Below, piece by piece: positions 8,392 through 15,882 of a DNA stretch of 64,000 nt (position 1 is the first letter of the stretch; each line of letters starts with the position of its first letter). The DNA is from Halomonas zincidurans B6 (GTDB taxonomy: Bacteria; Pseudomonadota; Gammaproteobacteria; Pseudomonadales; Halomonadaceae). The notes below the pieces were generated by a model, which had not been told where the DNA came from, searched no databases, and saw only the letters and a list, made by a program, of their open reading frames with translations. The position numbers and the translations under genes were made by a program. Where the stretch lies: NCBI RefSeq assembly GCF_000731955.1, contig NZ_JNCK01000001.1, forward strand, positions 1,364,001 through 1,428,000, written 5' to 3'.

Positions 8392-8928
8392 AAGAGAAGC
8401 AACCCGAGAGGGCGCCCTCAGGAAAAGCGCCCACCAATGAACGAGCGGATTACCGAAGATCAGGTCCGCCTGATCGCCAGCGACGGCGAGCAGCTGGGCA
8501 TCGTACCCACCAGCGATGCACTCGAGCGCGCCGAAGCGGAAGGTATGGACCTCGTACAGATTTCCAATGCCGATCCGATCGTCTGCAAGATCATGGATTA
8601 CGGCAAGTTCCTCTTCGAGCAGAAGAAGCAGAAGGCTGCTCAGAAGAAGAAGACCAAGCAGATCCAGGTCAAGGAAGTCAAATTCCGGCCTGGCACCGAC
8701 GAGGGCGACTACCAGGTCAAGCTCAAGAACCTGATCCGGTTCCTCGAAGGTGGCGACAAGGGCAAGGTCACCCTGCGCTTCCGGGGTCGTGAAATGGCTC
8801 ACCAGGACATCGGCCGCAAGCTGATGGAACGGATTGCCGCCGATCTCGAGGAGCTGGCCGCTGTCGAGTCCTTCCCCAAGATGGAAGGCCGTCAGATGGT
8901 CATGATCCTGGCCCCGAAGAAGAAGTGA
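8389..8928 (+). CDS. infC: Translation initiation factor IF-3, starting at an ATC codon
   Basis: IF-3 binds the 30S subunit and rejects wrong start codons. The protein (179 residues from this start) contains the N-domain ITEDQVRLIASDGEQLG, a lysine-rich linker and the C-domain VKFRPGTDEGDYQVKLKNL and FRGREMAHQDIG. I chose ATC 8389 over the ATG at 8437. GGAG sits eight bases before it, and the residues then read (M)KRSNPRGRPQEKR, like the basic N-tails of related IF-3s. In E. coli infC also starts at a rare codon (AUU), which lets IF-3 repress its own translation. From ATG 8437 the protein would be 163 residues. Confidence 0.9.
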   Translation: MKRSNPRGRPQEKRPPMNERITEDQVRLIASDGEQLGIVPTSDALERAEAEGMDLVQISNADPIVCKIMDYGKFLFEQKKQKAAQKKKTKQIQVKEVKFRPGTDEGDYQVKLKNLIRFLEGGDKGKVTLRFRGREMAHQDIGRKLMERIAADLEELAAVESFPKMEGRQMVMILAPKKK

Positions 8929-9021
8929 TCCGTCGGCAAGTGAACGGGTGGTCGCTGCACGCTGGTGCGTGTCGGGCCACCGGCCATGGATTTTCTAAAA
9001 AACCCGAGCGGAGTTATCTCC

Positions 9022-9216
9022 ATGCCGAAGATCAAGAGTAACAGGGGCGCCGCCAAGCGCTTCAAGAAGACCGCCAACGGCTTCAAGCACAAGCAGTCGT
9101 TTCGCAGTCACATCCTGACCAAGAAGTCCACCAAGCGTAAGCGTCAGCTGCGCGGCATGAAGCAGATCCACGCTGCCGACAAGGCATTGGTCTCGCGCAT
9201 GCTGCCCAACCTGTAA
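9022..9216 (+). CDS. rpmI: 50S ribosomal protein L35
   Basis: A 64-residue, very basic ribosomal protein (MPKIKSNRGAAKRFKKTANG, then HKQSFRSHILTKKSTKRKRQLRG). Start ATG 9022 gives the canonical N-terminus. It lies between infC and rplT as in most proteobacteria, where L20 represses rpmI-rplT by binding their mRNA; no specific binding structure was confirmed here. Confidence 0.97.
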   Translation: MPKIKSNRGAAKRFKKTANGFKHKQSFRSHILTKKSTKRKRQLRGMKQIHAADKALVSRMLPNL

Positions 9217-9253
9217 CGCGCCGGTCGAATTCATTTAACGTCAGGAGATTGCC

Positions 9254-9607
9254 ATGACTCGTGTCAAGCGTGGTGTCGTAGCGCGCCGCCGTCACAAGAA
9301 AATCATGAAGCAGGCCAAGGGTTACTACGGGGCCCGGTCTCGCGTGTTCCGTGTCGCCAAGCAGGCGGTCATCAAGGCGGGCCAGTACGCGTATCGCGAC
9401 CGCCGTCAGCGCAAGCGCCAGTTCCGCGCGCTGTGGATCTCGCGGATCAACGCGGCGGCTCGTCAGAACGGCCTGTCGTACAGCCGCTTCATTGCCGGGC
9501 TCAAGCAGGCCGGTATCGAGATCGATCGTAAGGTTCTCGCCGATCTTGCCGTTCACGAAAAGGCGACCTTTACCGTCATCGTCGAGAAGGCCAAGGCTGC
9601 CCAGTAA
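9254..9607 (+). CDS. rplT: 50S ribosomal protein L20
   Basis: A 117-residue basic protein needed early in 50S assembly, with the conserved MTRVKRGVVARRRHKKIMK start and the GYYGARSRVFRVAKQAVIKA block. AGGAG at 9242-9246 precedes ATG 9254. It is followed by a strong terminator that separates it from pheST. Confidence 0.97.
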   Translation: MTRVKRGVVARRRHKKIMKQAKGYYGARSRVFRVAKQAVIKAGQYAYRDRRQRKRQFRALWISRINAAARQNGLSYSRFIAGLKQAGIEIDRKVLADLAVHEKATFTVIVEKAKAAQ

Positions 9608-9660
9608 GTGATGGCGCCGTCGGAGTCGCAAGCTTCGTCGACAGCATCGTGAACGCCACA

Positions 9661-9693
9661 GGGGAAGAGCAGCCGCTCTTCCCCTGTTTTTTT
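9661..9693 (+). terminator. Rho-independent terminator between rplT and pheS
   Basis: GGGGAAGAGC (9661-9670) pairs perfectly with GCTCTTCCCC (9675-9684) around a four-base loop, followed by seven Ts (9687-9693). It should end much of the thrS-rplT transcript; pheST begins 48 bases further on, so it may need its own promoter or read-through. Confidence 0.92.
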
Positions 9694-9740
9694 GGACCCG
9701 GATACCAGGGTCCCGGGATTCAGGATTCGGAGCGTAACGG

Positions 9741-10760
9741 ATGGACCATTTACCGACCGTGGTCGCCGAGGCTCGCCAGGCCATTCAGGCCGCCGAGAGC
9801 GTCGCCTCTCTGGACGAGGTGCGGGTGAAATATCTCGGCAAGAAAGGCGAGATCACGGCGCTGCTCAAGGGGCTCGGCAAGTTGCCTGCCGAGGAGCGCC
9901 CTGCCGCGGGCGAGCGCATCAATCAGGCGAAACAGGCACTCAGTCGCGAGCTTGAGGCGCGGCGTGACGATCTCGAGCGGGCTGCACTGGCCGCGCGCCT
10001 GGCCGCCGAGCGTGTCGATGTGACCCTGCCCGGCCGAGGCCAGTCGCAGGGTGGATTGCATCCGGTGACGCGCACCCTGGAGCGCATCGAGGGGCTGTTC
10101 ACGCGGATCGGCTTCGATGTCGCGGTGGGGCCCGAGATCGAGGACGACTATCACAACTTCGAGGCGCTCAACATTCCCGCGCATCATCCGGCGCGCGGCA
10201 TGGCGGATACCTTTTACTTCGATGCCACGCGCCTGCTGCGCACCCATACCTCGCCGGTCCAGGTGCGGACCATGGAGCGTCAGGCGCCGCCGATCCGCAT
10301 CGTCTGCCCGGGGCGCGTCTACCGCAGCGACTCGGATCTGACCCACACGCCGATGTTCCATCAGGTCGAAGGTCTGCTGGTCGACGAGGACGTCAGCTTC
10401 GCCGATCTCAAGGGCACCATCGAGGACTTCCTGCATGCCTTCTTCGAGCGCGACGATCTCTCGGTGCGCTTCCGGCCGTCCTACTTTCCGTTTACCGAGC
10501 CGTCCGCCGAAGTCGATATCCAGTGCGTGATGTGCAGCGGCGAAGGCTGTCGGGTGTGCTCGCACAGCGGTTGGCTGGAAGTGATGGGCTGCGGCATGGT
10601 GCACCCCGAGGTGTTCCGTCATTCGGGCATCGACGCCGAGCGTTACAAGGGCTTCGCCTTCGGCATGGGTGCCGAGCGCCTGGCCATGCTGCGCTACGGC
10701 GTCAATGATCTGCGGCTGTTCTTCGAGAACGACCTGCGCTTTCTGCGCCAGTTCGCCTGA
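9741..10760 (+). CDS. pheS: Phenylalanyl-tRNA synthetase alpha subunit
   Basis: Catalytic subunit of the (alpha-beta)2 PheRS. The 339-residue protein has the N-terminal coiled-coil (about 1-90) that contacts tRNA, then the class II core: FRPSYFPFTEPSAEV (motif 2 region), a CxxCxxxGCxxC-type cluster (CVMCSGEGCRVC), and GFAFGMGAERLAMLRYG (motif 3) near the end. ATG 9741 fits the family length. It is 26 bases before pheT, and the two are surely co-translated. Confidence 0.97.
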   Translation: MDHLPTVVAEARQAIQAAESVASLDEVRVKYLGKKGEITALLKGLGKLPAEERPAAGERINQAKQALSRELEARRDDLERAALAARLAAERVDVTLPGRGQSQGGLHPVTRTLERIEGLFTRIGFDVAVGPEIEDDYHNFEALNIPAHHPARGMADTFYFDATRLLRTHTSPVQVRTMERQAPPIRIVCPGRVYRSDSDLTHTPMFHQVEGLLVDEDVSFADLKGTIEDFLHAFFERDDLSVRFRPSYFPFTEPSAEVDIQCVMCSGEGCRVCSHSGWLEVMGCGMVHPEVFRHSGIDAERYKGFAFGMGAERLAMLRYGVNDLRLFFENDLRFLRQFA

Positions 10761-10786
10761 GCGAATCAAGGAGACGGGATTCCAAG

Positions 10787-13186
10787 ATGAAATTTTCAGA
10801 ACAGTGGCTGCGCGAGTGGGTCTCGCCGGCGCTCGCGACCCAGGCGCTGGCTGAGCAGGTGACCATGGCCGGGCTCGAGGTGGACGCCATCGAGCGGGTC
10901 GCCGGGGTATTCAGCGGTGTGGTGGTAGCCGAAGTGCTGAGTCGCGAACCCCATCCGGACGCCGACAAGTTGAGCGTATGCCGGGTCGACGACGGTTCCG
11001 CGGAGCCCGTCCAGGTGGTCTGCGGGGCGCCCAACGTCGCCGCCGGCCAGAAGGTGGCCTTCGCCCGTGTCGGCGCCGTGTTGCCCGACGATGCCAAGGC
11101 TGATGGCTTCAAGATCAAGCAGGCCAAGCTGCGCGGCGTCGAGTCGCGCGGCATGATTTGTTCCGCCTCGGAGCTGGGCCTCGCTGAGGAAACCTCGCCG
11201 GGCATCCTCGAGCTGCCGCGCGACGCGCCTGCCGGCGTCGACCTTCGCGACTGGATGGGCCTTGAGGATGCCACCATCGAGGTCGACCTGACGCCCAATC
11301 GCGGCGACTGCCTGAGTCTCAAGGGCCTGGCCCGCGAAGTCGGTGTGCTCAACCGGATGGCCGTCAATGAGCCCGACGTGGCGGCGCAGGTCGCCGTTCA
11401 CGACGCGAGCTTCCCGGTTGATGTCAGTGCAGTCGAGGCCTGCCCGCGCTATGTGGGGCGTATCGTCAGGAATGTCGACGTCAATGCCACGACCCCCTTG
11501 TGGATGGCCGAACGGCTGCGCCGTAGCGGCGTGCGCGCCATCAGTCCGCTGGTCGACATCACCAATTACGTGATGCTCGAACTGGGTCAGCCGATGCATG
11601 CCTTCGACCTGGCCAATCTCGAGCAGGCGATCGAGGTGCGTTATGCCCGCGAAGGGGAAACCCTGGTGCTGCTCGACGGCCAGCAGATTGCGCTGCGCGA
11701 GGATACCCTGATCATTGCCGATGCCGAGAAGCCGCTGGCGATCGCCGGGGTGATGGGCGGCGAATTTTCGGGGGTCAGCGATGCCACTCGCGATGTGTTT
11801 CTCGAAGCGGCCTTCTTCACGCCGCTGACGGTGGCCGGGCAGGCGCGCTCCTACGGGCTGCACACCGATGCCTCGCATCGCTTCGAGCGGGGCGTCGATC
11901 CGGCCCTGACCCGCCAGGCCATCGAGCGCGCCACGCAACTGCTGCTGGCGATTGCTGGCGGCGAGCCGGGTCCGTTGAGCGAGACGGCAAGCCCGGATCA
12001 TCTGCCCGCTGAGCGGCATATCGTGCTGCGTGCCGCGCGCCTCGAGCAATGTCTGAGCATGCCGCTGCCCGGCGAGGAAGCGGTCGATATCCTCACCCGA
12101 CTGGGCATGCAGGTGAGTGCACAGGGCGATATGGGCTGGCGGGTCGGCGTGCCCAGCTGGCGCTTCGACGTGGCGATCGAGGAGGACCTGATCGAGGAGC
12201 TGGCGCGGATCCACGGTTACAACCGCTTGCCGGTGCGTCGGCCGGCGGCGCGCCTGTCGCTGCAGGCCGATGACGAAGCGCGCCAGCCGCTCGCGCGCTT
12301 GCGACGTCAACTGGTGGCACGCGGCTTCCAGGAGGCGATCAGCTACAGCTTCGTCGCGCCTGAGTTGCAAGTTTTGCTGGCGCCCGGTGTCGAGGCCCCG
12401 CGCTTGGCCAACCCGATCTCCAGCGACATGGCGGTGATGCGGGCCAGCTTGCTGCCCGGCCTGCTCAAGGCGTTGATGCACAATCTCAACCGCCAGCAGC
12501 AACGGGTCAGGTTGTTCGAGTCGGGGCTGGTGTTCAGAGGCGATCTCGATTCGCTGGAACAGACCGCCATGCTGGGGGGACTGGTCTGCGGGCCGCGCGA
12601 TCCCGAGGGCTGGACCGCGCGCCGCGATGACGTCGATTTCTTCGATCTCAAGGGCGACCTGGAAAGCCTGCTGGCGATGGGGGGCAATCGCGACGCCTGG
12701 CGTTTCGAGCCCGCCGAGGATCCGGTGTTGCATCCGGGGCAGACCGCCGCGGTGTTGCATCTGGGCCAGCGTGTCGGCTGGATCGGTGCCCTGCATCCCG
12801 CGGTGCGCGCCGAACTGGGCCTGAAGAGCGACCCGCTGGTGTTCGAAATCGAGCTGGATCGTCTGGTGCATGGCCGGTTGCCGCGTTTCGCTGCGCTGTC
12901 GCGCTATCCCGAAGTGCGTCGCGACCTGGCGCTGGTGGTCGACGAGTCGGTGGCCGTGCAGGCACTTCTCGACACGTTGCGCGATCAAGCCGGCGAATGG
13001 CTGACGGATCTGCATCTGTTCGATGTCTATCAGGGCGCCGGTATCGCCGAGGGTTACAAGAGCGTCGCTTTGGGCTTGACCTGGCAGCATCCTTCGCGCA
13101 CGCTGAATGACGAAGAAATCAATCAGTTAGTTGAGGCGATCGTCGCCGAATCCAGGCAGCGTTTGGGTGCCGAGCTGCGCGGCTGA
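10787..13186 (+). CDS. pheT: Phenylalanyl-tRNA synthetase beta subunit
   Basis: The 799-residue beta subunit recognises tRNA-Phe and edits mischarged Tyr-tRNA. The N-terminal tRNA-binding (EMAP-like) domain spans about residues 40-150, followed by the B3/B4 editing domain (PRYVGRIVRNV...DITNYVMLELGQPMHAFD), the B5 domain, the core-like domain (EDLIEELARIHGYNRLP) and the C-terminal anticodon-binding fold (FAALSRYPEVRRDLALVVD). AAGGAG lies just upstream of ATG 10787. Length is typical. Confidence 0.97.
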   Translation: MKFSEQWLREWVSPALATQALAEQVTMAGLEVDAIERVAGVFSGVVVAEVLSREPHPDADKLSVCRVDDGSAEPVQVVCGAPNVAAGQKVAFARVGAVLPDDAKADGFKIKQAKLRGVESRGMICSASELGLAEETSPGILELPRDAPAGVDLRDWMGLEDATIEVDLTPNRGDCLSLKGLAREVGVLNRMAVNEPDVAAQVAVHDASFPVDVSAVEACPRYVGRIVRNVDVNATTPLWMAERLRRSGVRAISPLVDITNYVMLELGQPMHAFDLANLEQAIEVRYAREGETLVLLDGQQIALREDTLIIADAEKPLAIAGVMGGEFSGVSDATRDVFLEAAFFTPLTVAGQARSYGLHTDASHRFERGVDPALTRQAIERATQLLLAIAGGEPGPLSETASPDHLPAERHIVLRAARLEQCLSMPLPGEEAVDILTRLGMQVSAQGDMGWRVGVPSWRFDVAIEEDLIEELARIHGYNRLPVRRPAARLSLQADDEARQPLARLRRQLVARGFQEAISYSFVAPELQVLLAPGVEAPRLANPISSDMAVMRASLLPGLLKALMHNLNRQQQRVRLFESGLVFRGDLDSLEQTAMLGGLVCGPRDPEGWTARRDDVDFFDLKGDLESLLAMGGNRDAWRFEPAEDPVLHPGQTAAVLHLGQRVGWIGALHPAVRAELGLKSDPLVFEIELDRLVHGRLPRFAALSRYPEVRRDLALVVDESVAVQALLDTLRDQAGEWLTDLHLFDVYQGAGIAEGYKSVALGLTWQHPSRTLNDEEINQLVEAIVAESRQRLGAELRG

Positions 13187-13214
13187 ACGTCGTCATCCAG
13201 CACGAGGAGAGACC

Positions 13215-13520
13215 ATGGCTGCATTGACCAAGGCGGAACTGGCTGAACATTTGCATACCGAGCTCGGCGTCTCGAAACGCGAAGCCAAGACCCTGGTCGA
13301 GGCGTTCTTCGAGGAAATCCGCGGCTGCCTGCGCGAGAACGAGCAGGTCAAGCTGTCGGGCTTCGGCAATTTCGACCTGCGTGACAAGCGCGAGCGTCCG
13401 GGACGCAACCCCAAGACCGGTGAAGAGATCCCGATTTCAGCCCGCCGCGTGGTTACTTTTCGCCCCGGGCAGAAATTGAAGGCCCGGGTCGAAGCCTTTG
13501 ACGGACCCGCGCCGCAGTGA
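13215..13520 (+). CDS. ihfA: Integration host factor alpha subunit
   Basis: A 101-residue DNA-bending protein that pairs with IhfB and shapes promoters, recombination sites and origins. The fold is clear: MAALTKAELAEHLHTELG at the start, then GFGNFDLRDKRERPGRNPKT with the minor-groove proline (GRNPKTGEEI) and a FRPGQKLKARVE end. GAGGAGAG precedes ATG 13215. Position after pheT matches other gammaproteobacteria. A hairpin terminator follows. Confidence 0.97.
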   Translation: MAALTKAELAEHLHTELGVSKREAKTLVEAFFEEIRGCLRENEQVKLSGFGNFDLRDKRERPGRNPKTGEEIPISARRVVTFRPGQKLKARVEAFDGPAPQ

Positions 13521-13551
13521 TGCCTGCCGGTAAACGGCTGACATGTGAATG

Positions 13552-13590
13552 CAAAGGCCCTGCTTGGAAAGCGGGGCCTTTGCATTGTTG
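13552..13590 (+). terminator. Hairpin terminator after ihfA
   Basis: GCAAAGGCCC and GGGGCCTTTGC pair across a short loop (13552-13584), followed by a loose T-rich tail (ATTGTTG). This ends the long thrS-ihfA cluster. The T-run is weak, so efficiency is uncertain. Confidence 0.7.
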
Positions 13591-13675
13591 CACTCTCTTC
13601 GCCGGGGCCGTTGTGGGTGACTATAGTTCACGACAGCTTGAGTCATGACAGCCTGAACTCACGACCGCTTGAAGA

Positions 13676-13987
13676 TCAGGGGAACAGCTGATTCAGCTTG
13701 GTCGCCAGCATCAAGTTGCCGCTGGCCTTGAGGCGCCCGGACATGAAGGCCTGCATGCCATTGAGCTCCCCGCTCAGAACGCCCTTGAGCGTATCGCTAT
13801 CGGTGGAGAGCGACACCGAAGGGTCGTCGTGCTCACCTGACTGAATGTCCAGCGTACCGTCGTCGACGGTCATGAAATAGTCGTCGGCATCGGCGATATG
13901 AAACTGAAAGGTCTCGTGCATGCCCTTGGCGGCTTGCGGGTCGAAGCGAGACTTGAGATTGTCGATTACCTGAGTGGTGTCGCTCAT
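13676..13987 (-). CDS. SCP2 sterol-binding-domain protein
   Basis: A 103-residue single-domain protein of the SCP2 fold, a hydrophobic-ligand pocket seen in small lipid-binding proteins. The pattern FHIADADDYFMTVDDGTL, then DPSVSLSTDSDTL and the end motif GRLKASGNLMLATKLNQLF are characteristic. No signal peptide, so cytoplasmic. It is divergent from sohB. The natural ligand in bacteria is not known. Confidence 0.88.
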   Translation of the reverse strand: MSDTTQVIDNLKSRFDPQAAKGMHETFQFHIADADDYFMTVDDGTLDIQSGEHDDPSVSLSTDSDTLKGVLSGELNGMQAFMSGRLKASGNLMLATKLNQLFP

Positions 13988-14118
13988 GGTGTTTTCTGCA
14001 GCCTATGAACCGTGAAGGGTCCGAGCTTATTTTGAACAGGCGTTTGAATCAAGCGTTACCCTTGGCCGGCCGAACGAAAGGCCCCACGGATTTACAACTC
14101 GCATCGAGGAGAAGCAGG

Positions 14119-15156
14119 GTGAGTCAATGGTTTGCCGAATACGGCTTGTTTCTGGCCCAACTGGTCACGCTGGGCGTGATGATCCTGGCGGCGCTGGCCA
14201 TCGTCGGTCGCGCCAAGGCCGGCCAGGCGCACGGCCAGCTGCGCATCGAGGAACTCGACAAGCGCTATCGCGCGCGGCAGCGGCAGCTTAGCCTGGTGGG
14301 GCTCGACAAGAAGCGTCGCAAGGCGGCGCTCAAGGCGTTCAAGCGCGACGACAAGCATCGCGACAAGCATCGCGACAAGCGGGATGGCGCGAAACGACCA
14401 ACGCTGTGGGTGCTCGATTTCCATGGCGACATCAAGGCGTCGGGGACGGCACGGCTTGCCGAGGAAGTCTCGCTGATCCTCGGCGTCATCGACGAACGGG
14501 ACGAGGTCGCCATACGCCTGGAGTCGCCCGGCGGGCTGGTGCATGCCTATGGACTGGCCGCCGCCCAGCTCGACCGGCTGCGCGATGCGGGCGTGTCGAC
14601 GACGGTCTGCATCGACAAGGTGGCGGCCAGCGGCGGCTACATGATGGCGTGTTGCGCCGATCGACTGCGTGCGGCGCCGTTCGCGGTGCTGGGCTCGATC
14701 GGCGTGGTCGCGCAGCTGCCCAATATCCACCGCCTGCTCAAGCGCCACGATGTCGATGTCGAGCTGCTTACCGCCGGGCGCTACAAGCGTACGCTGACGG
14801 TGCTCGGGGAAAATACCGAGGAGGGGCGCGAGAAGTTCATCGAGGAGCTTGAGAGCACCCACGCGCTGTTCAAGCGCTTCGTTGCCGAGCGTCGCCAGGG
14901 GCTCGACATCGACGCCATCGCCACCGGCGAGACCTGGTACGGCAGCCAGGCGGTGGACAAGGGACTGATCGATGCGGTGGGAACCAGCGAGGCCTACCTG
15001 CTCGAGCGCATGAACGACGCGCGGGTCGTCACGGTGAGTCTCGAAAAGCGCCGTCGCCTCACCGAACGCCTGGGACGCGCTGTGTCACTGGGCATCGAGG
15101 GCGGACTGCAGCGAATCTACGAGGCGCTTGAGGCGAGCGGATGGCAACGCCGTTGA
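14119..15156 (+). CDS. sohB: SohB, S49-family inner-membrane protease
   Basis: A 345-residue relative of signal-peptide peptidase SppA; SohB is thought to act on proteins at the membrane or periplasm. The start is one membrane helix (EYGLFLAQLVTLGVM), then a highly charged linker with a DKHR repeat (from 14350), then the S49 core. The serine nucleophile lies in KVAASGGYMMAC and the lysine in AGRYKRTLTVLGENTEEG. I start at GTG 14119 (CGAGGAG seven bases upstream), which gives the E. coli-like N-terminus. The frame stays open to 14005, but the extra residues look unrelated to the family. Confidence 0.92.
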   Translation: MSQWFAEYGLFLAQLVTLGVMILAALAIVGRAKAGQAHGQLRIEELDKRYRARQRQLSLVGLDKKRRKAALKAFKRDDKHRDKHRDKRDGAKRPTLWVLDFHGDIKASGTARLAEEVSLILGVIDERDEVAIRLESPGGLVHAYGLAAAQLDRLRDAGVSTTVCIDKVAASGGYMMACCADRLRAAPFAVLGSIGVVAQLPNIHRLLKRHDVDVELLTAGRYKRTLTVLGENTEEGREKFIEELESTHALFKRFVAERRQGLDIDAIATGETWYGSQAVDKGLIDAVGTSEAYLLERMNDARVVTVSLEKRRRLTERLGRAVSLGIEGGLQRIYEALEASGWQRR

Positions 15157-15157
15157 G

Positions 15158-15475
15158 CTAGTCGAGATACAGCGCGCCCAGGGTGTCGATCAGTTTCTCG
15201 GCTTCGCGGCCCTGTCGCGAATAGTAGATGGTCTGCGAGGCGCGACGCGTGGTTACCAGCCCTACGCGGCGCAGTATGGCCAGATGCTGGGACAGCGCCG
15301 ACTGGCTCAGCGACAGGCGCGCATTGAGCTCGGACACCGAGAGTTCGCCGCTGTCGAGCAGGCACAGGATGCGCAGACGATTTTCGTTGGCGACCGCCTT
15401 GAGCAGGTTGGTCGACGCTTGGATGGCATCGTCGGGGTCGCTCAGCAGTCGTGAAGCGAGTGGGCGGCTACTCAT
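15158..15475 (-). CDS. ArsR/SmtB-family transcriptional repressor
   Basis: A 105-residue winged-helix protein with the ArsR recognition region LSVSELNARLSLSQSALSQHLAILR and the wing GLVTTRRASQTIYYS. It has one cysteine (LRILCLL) and no CxC metal site or second redox cysteine, so neither an arsenic sensor nor a BigR/SqrR dithiol switch can be claimed. It sits tail-to-tail with sohB (one-base gap) and is divergent from prpE; the 407-base gap may hold its operator. Confidence 0.88.
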   Translation of the reverse strand: MSSRPLASRLLSDPDDAIQASTNLLKAVANENRLRILCLLDSGELSVSELNARLSLSQSALSQHLAILRRVGLVTTRRASQTIYYSRQGREAEKLIDTLGALYLD

Positions 15476-15882
15476 GTTTCGTCTCCTGTGGCCGGCGCGT
15501 CCTGCGCCGTGTCCATTTCCCCGCTGCCGATGGATGCGTGCATCGCAGGCTTTCGGAACCGCCGCGGGTGACGTGAGAGGTAACGCAACAAGTCTGCCTC
15601 TCTTACTGATTTAGCGAAACTTCAACAACCACGCAAATTTGCCGTGATAGCGCGGCAAACGCTAATTCAGCGTCACGAGGAGGGGCGACATGATTGCATG
15701 CACCGATTGTCGACAAAGCCCTGTCGGTGGCACTCAGGAAAAGTCGGCGACAGGTTTTACGGTCGACTAGCCGATGGTATGACGGGAAACCGCGCTTAAA
15801 TGCTCTAGAGTTGTGTCAACAATTCATCGTGAGCCACCGCGATCGATGAAGCCGTCGATCATCCTTAAATGGCAGGCATTTC
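15476..15882. other. Shared upstream region of the ArsR gene and prpE
   Basis: No gene is visible in this 407-base gap. The most notable feature is the dyad cluster at 15633-15659. Several AT-rich tracts lie between it and prpE (for example GTTGTGTCAACAATTC near 15811), where a prpE promoter would be expected; I cannot place it exactly. Confidence 0.5.
15633..15659. promoter_or_regulatory. GCAAA/TTTGC dyad cluster, possible operator
   Basis: A perfect palindrome GCAAATTTGC (15633-15642) overlaps a second inverted repeat, TTTGCCG at 15638-15644 with CGGCAAA at 15653-15659. TTTGC/GCAAA boxes occur in operators of some propionate and acetate regulators in other bacteria. A role in prpE control is only inferred from position, about 220 bases before prpE; it could equally serve the divergent ArsR gene. 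Confidence 0.4.

Noticed and set aside
6273..8402. A 709-residue minus-strand frame opposite thrS
   Set aside because: Antisense shadow; ThrRS motifs are on the plus strand and no family resemblance is seen in the other.
9611..9652. A 13-residue leader-peptide candidate (MAPSESQASSTAS) before pheS
   Set aside because: It has no phenylalanine codons, so it cannot serve as a PheM-type attenuator; the hairpin behind it is treated as a plain terminator.
15158..15475. ArsR protein as an arsenic or sulfide sensor
   Set aside because: It has only one cysteine and no metal-binding or dithiol pair, so a specific signal cannot be claimed.
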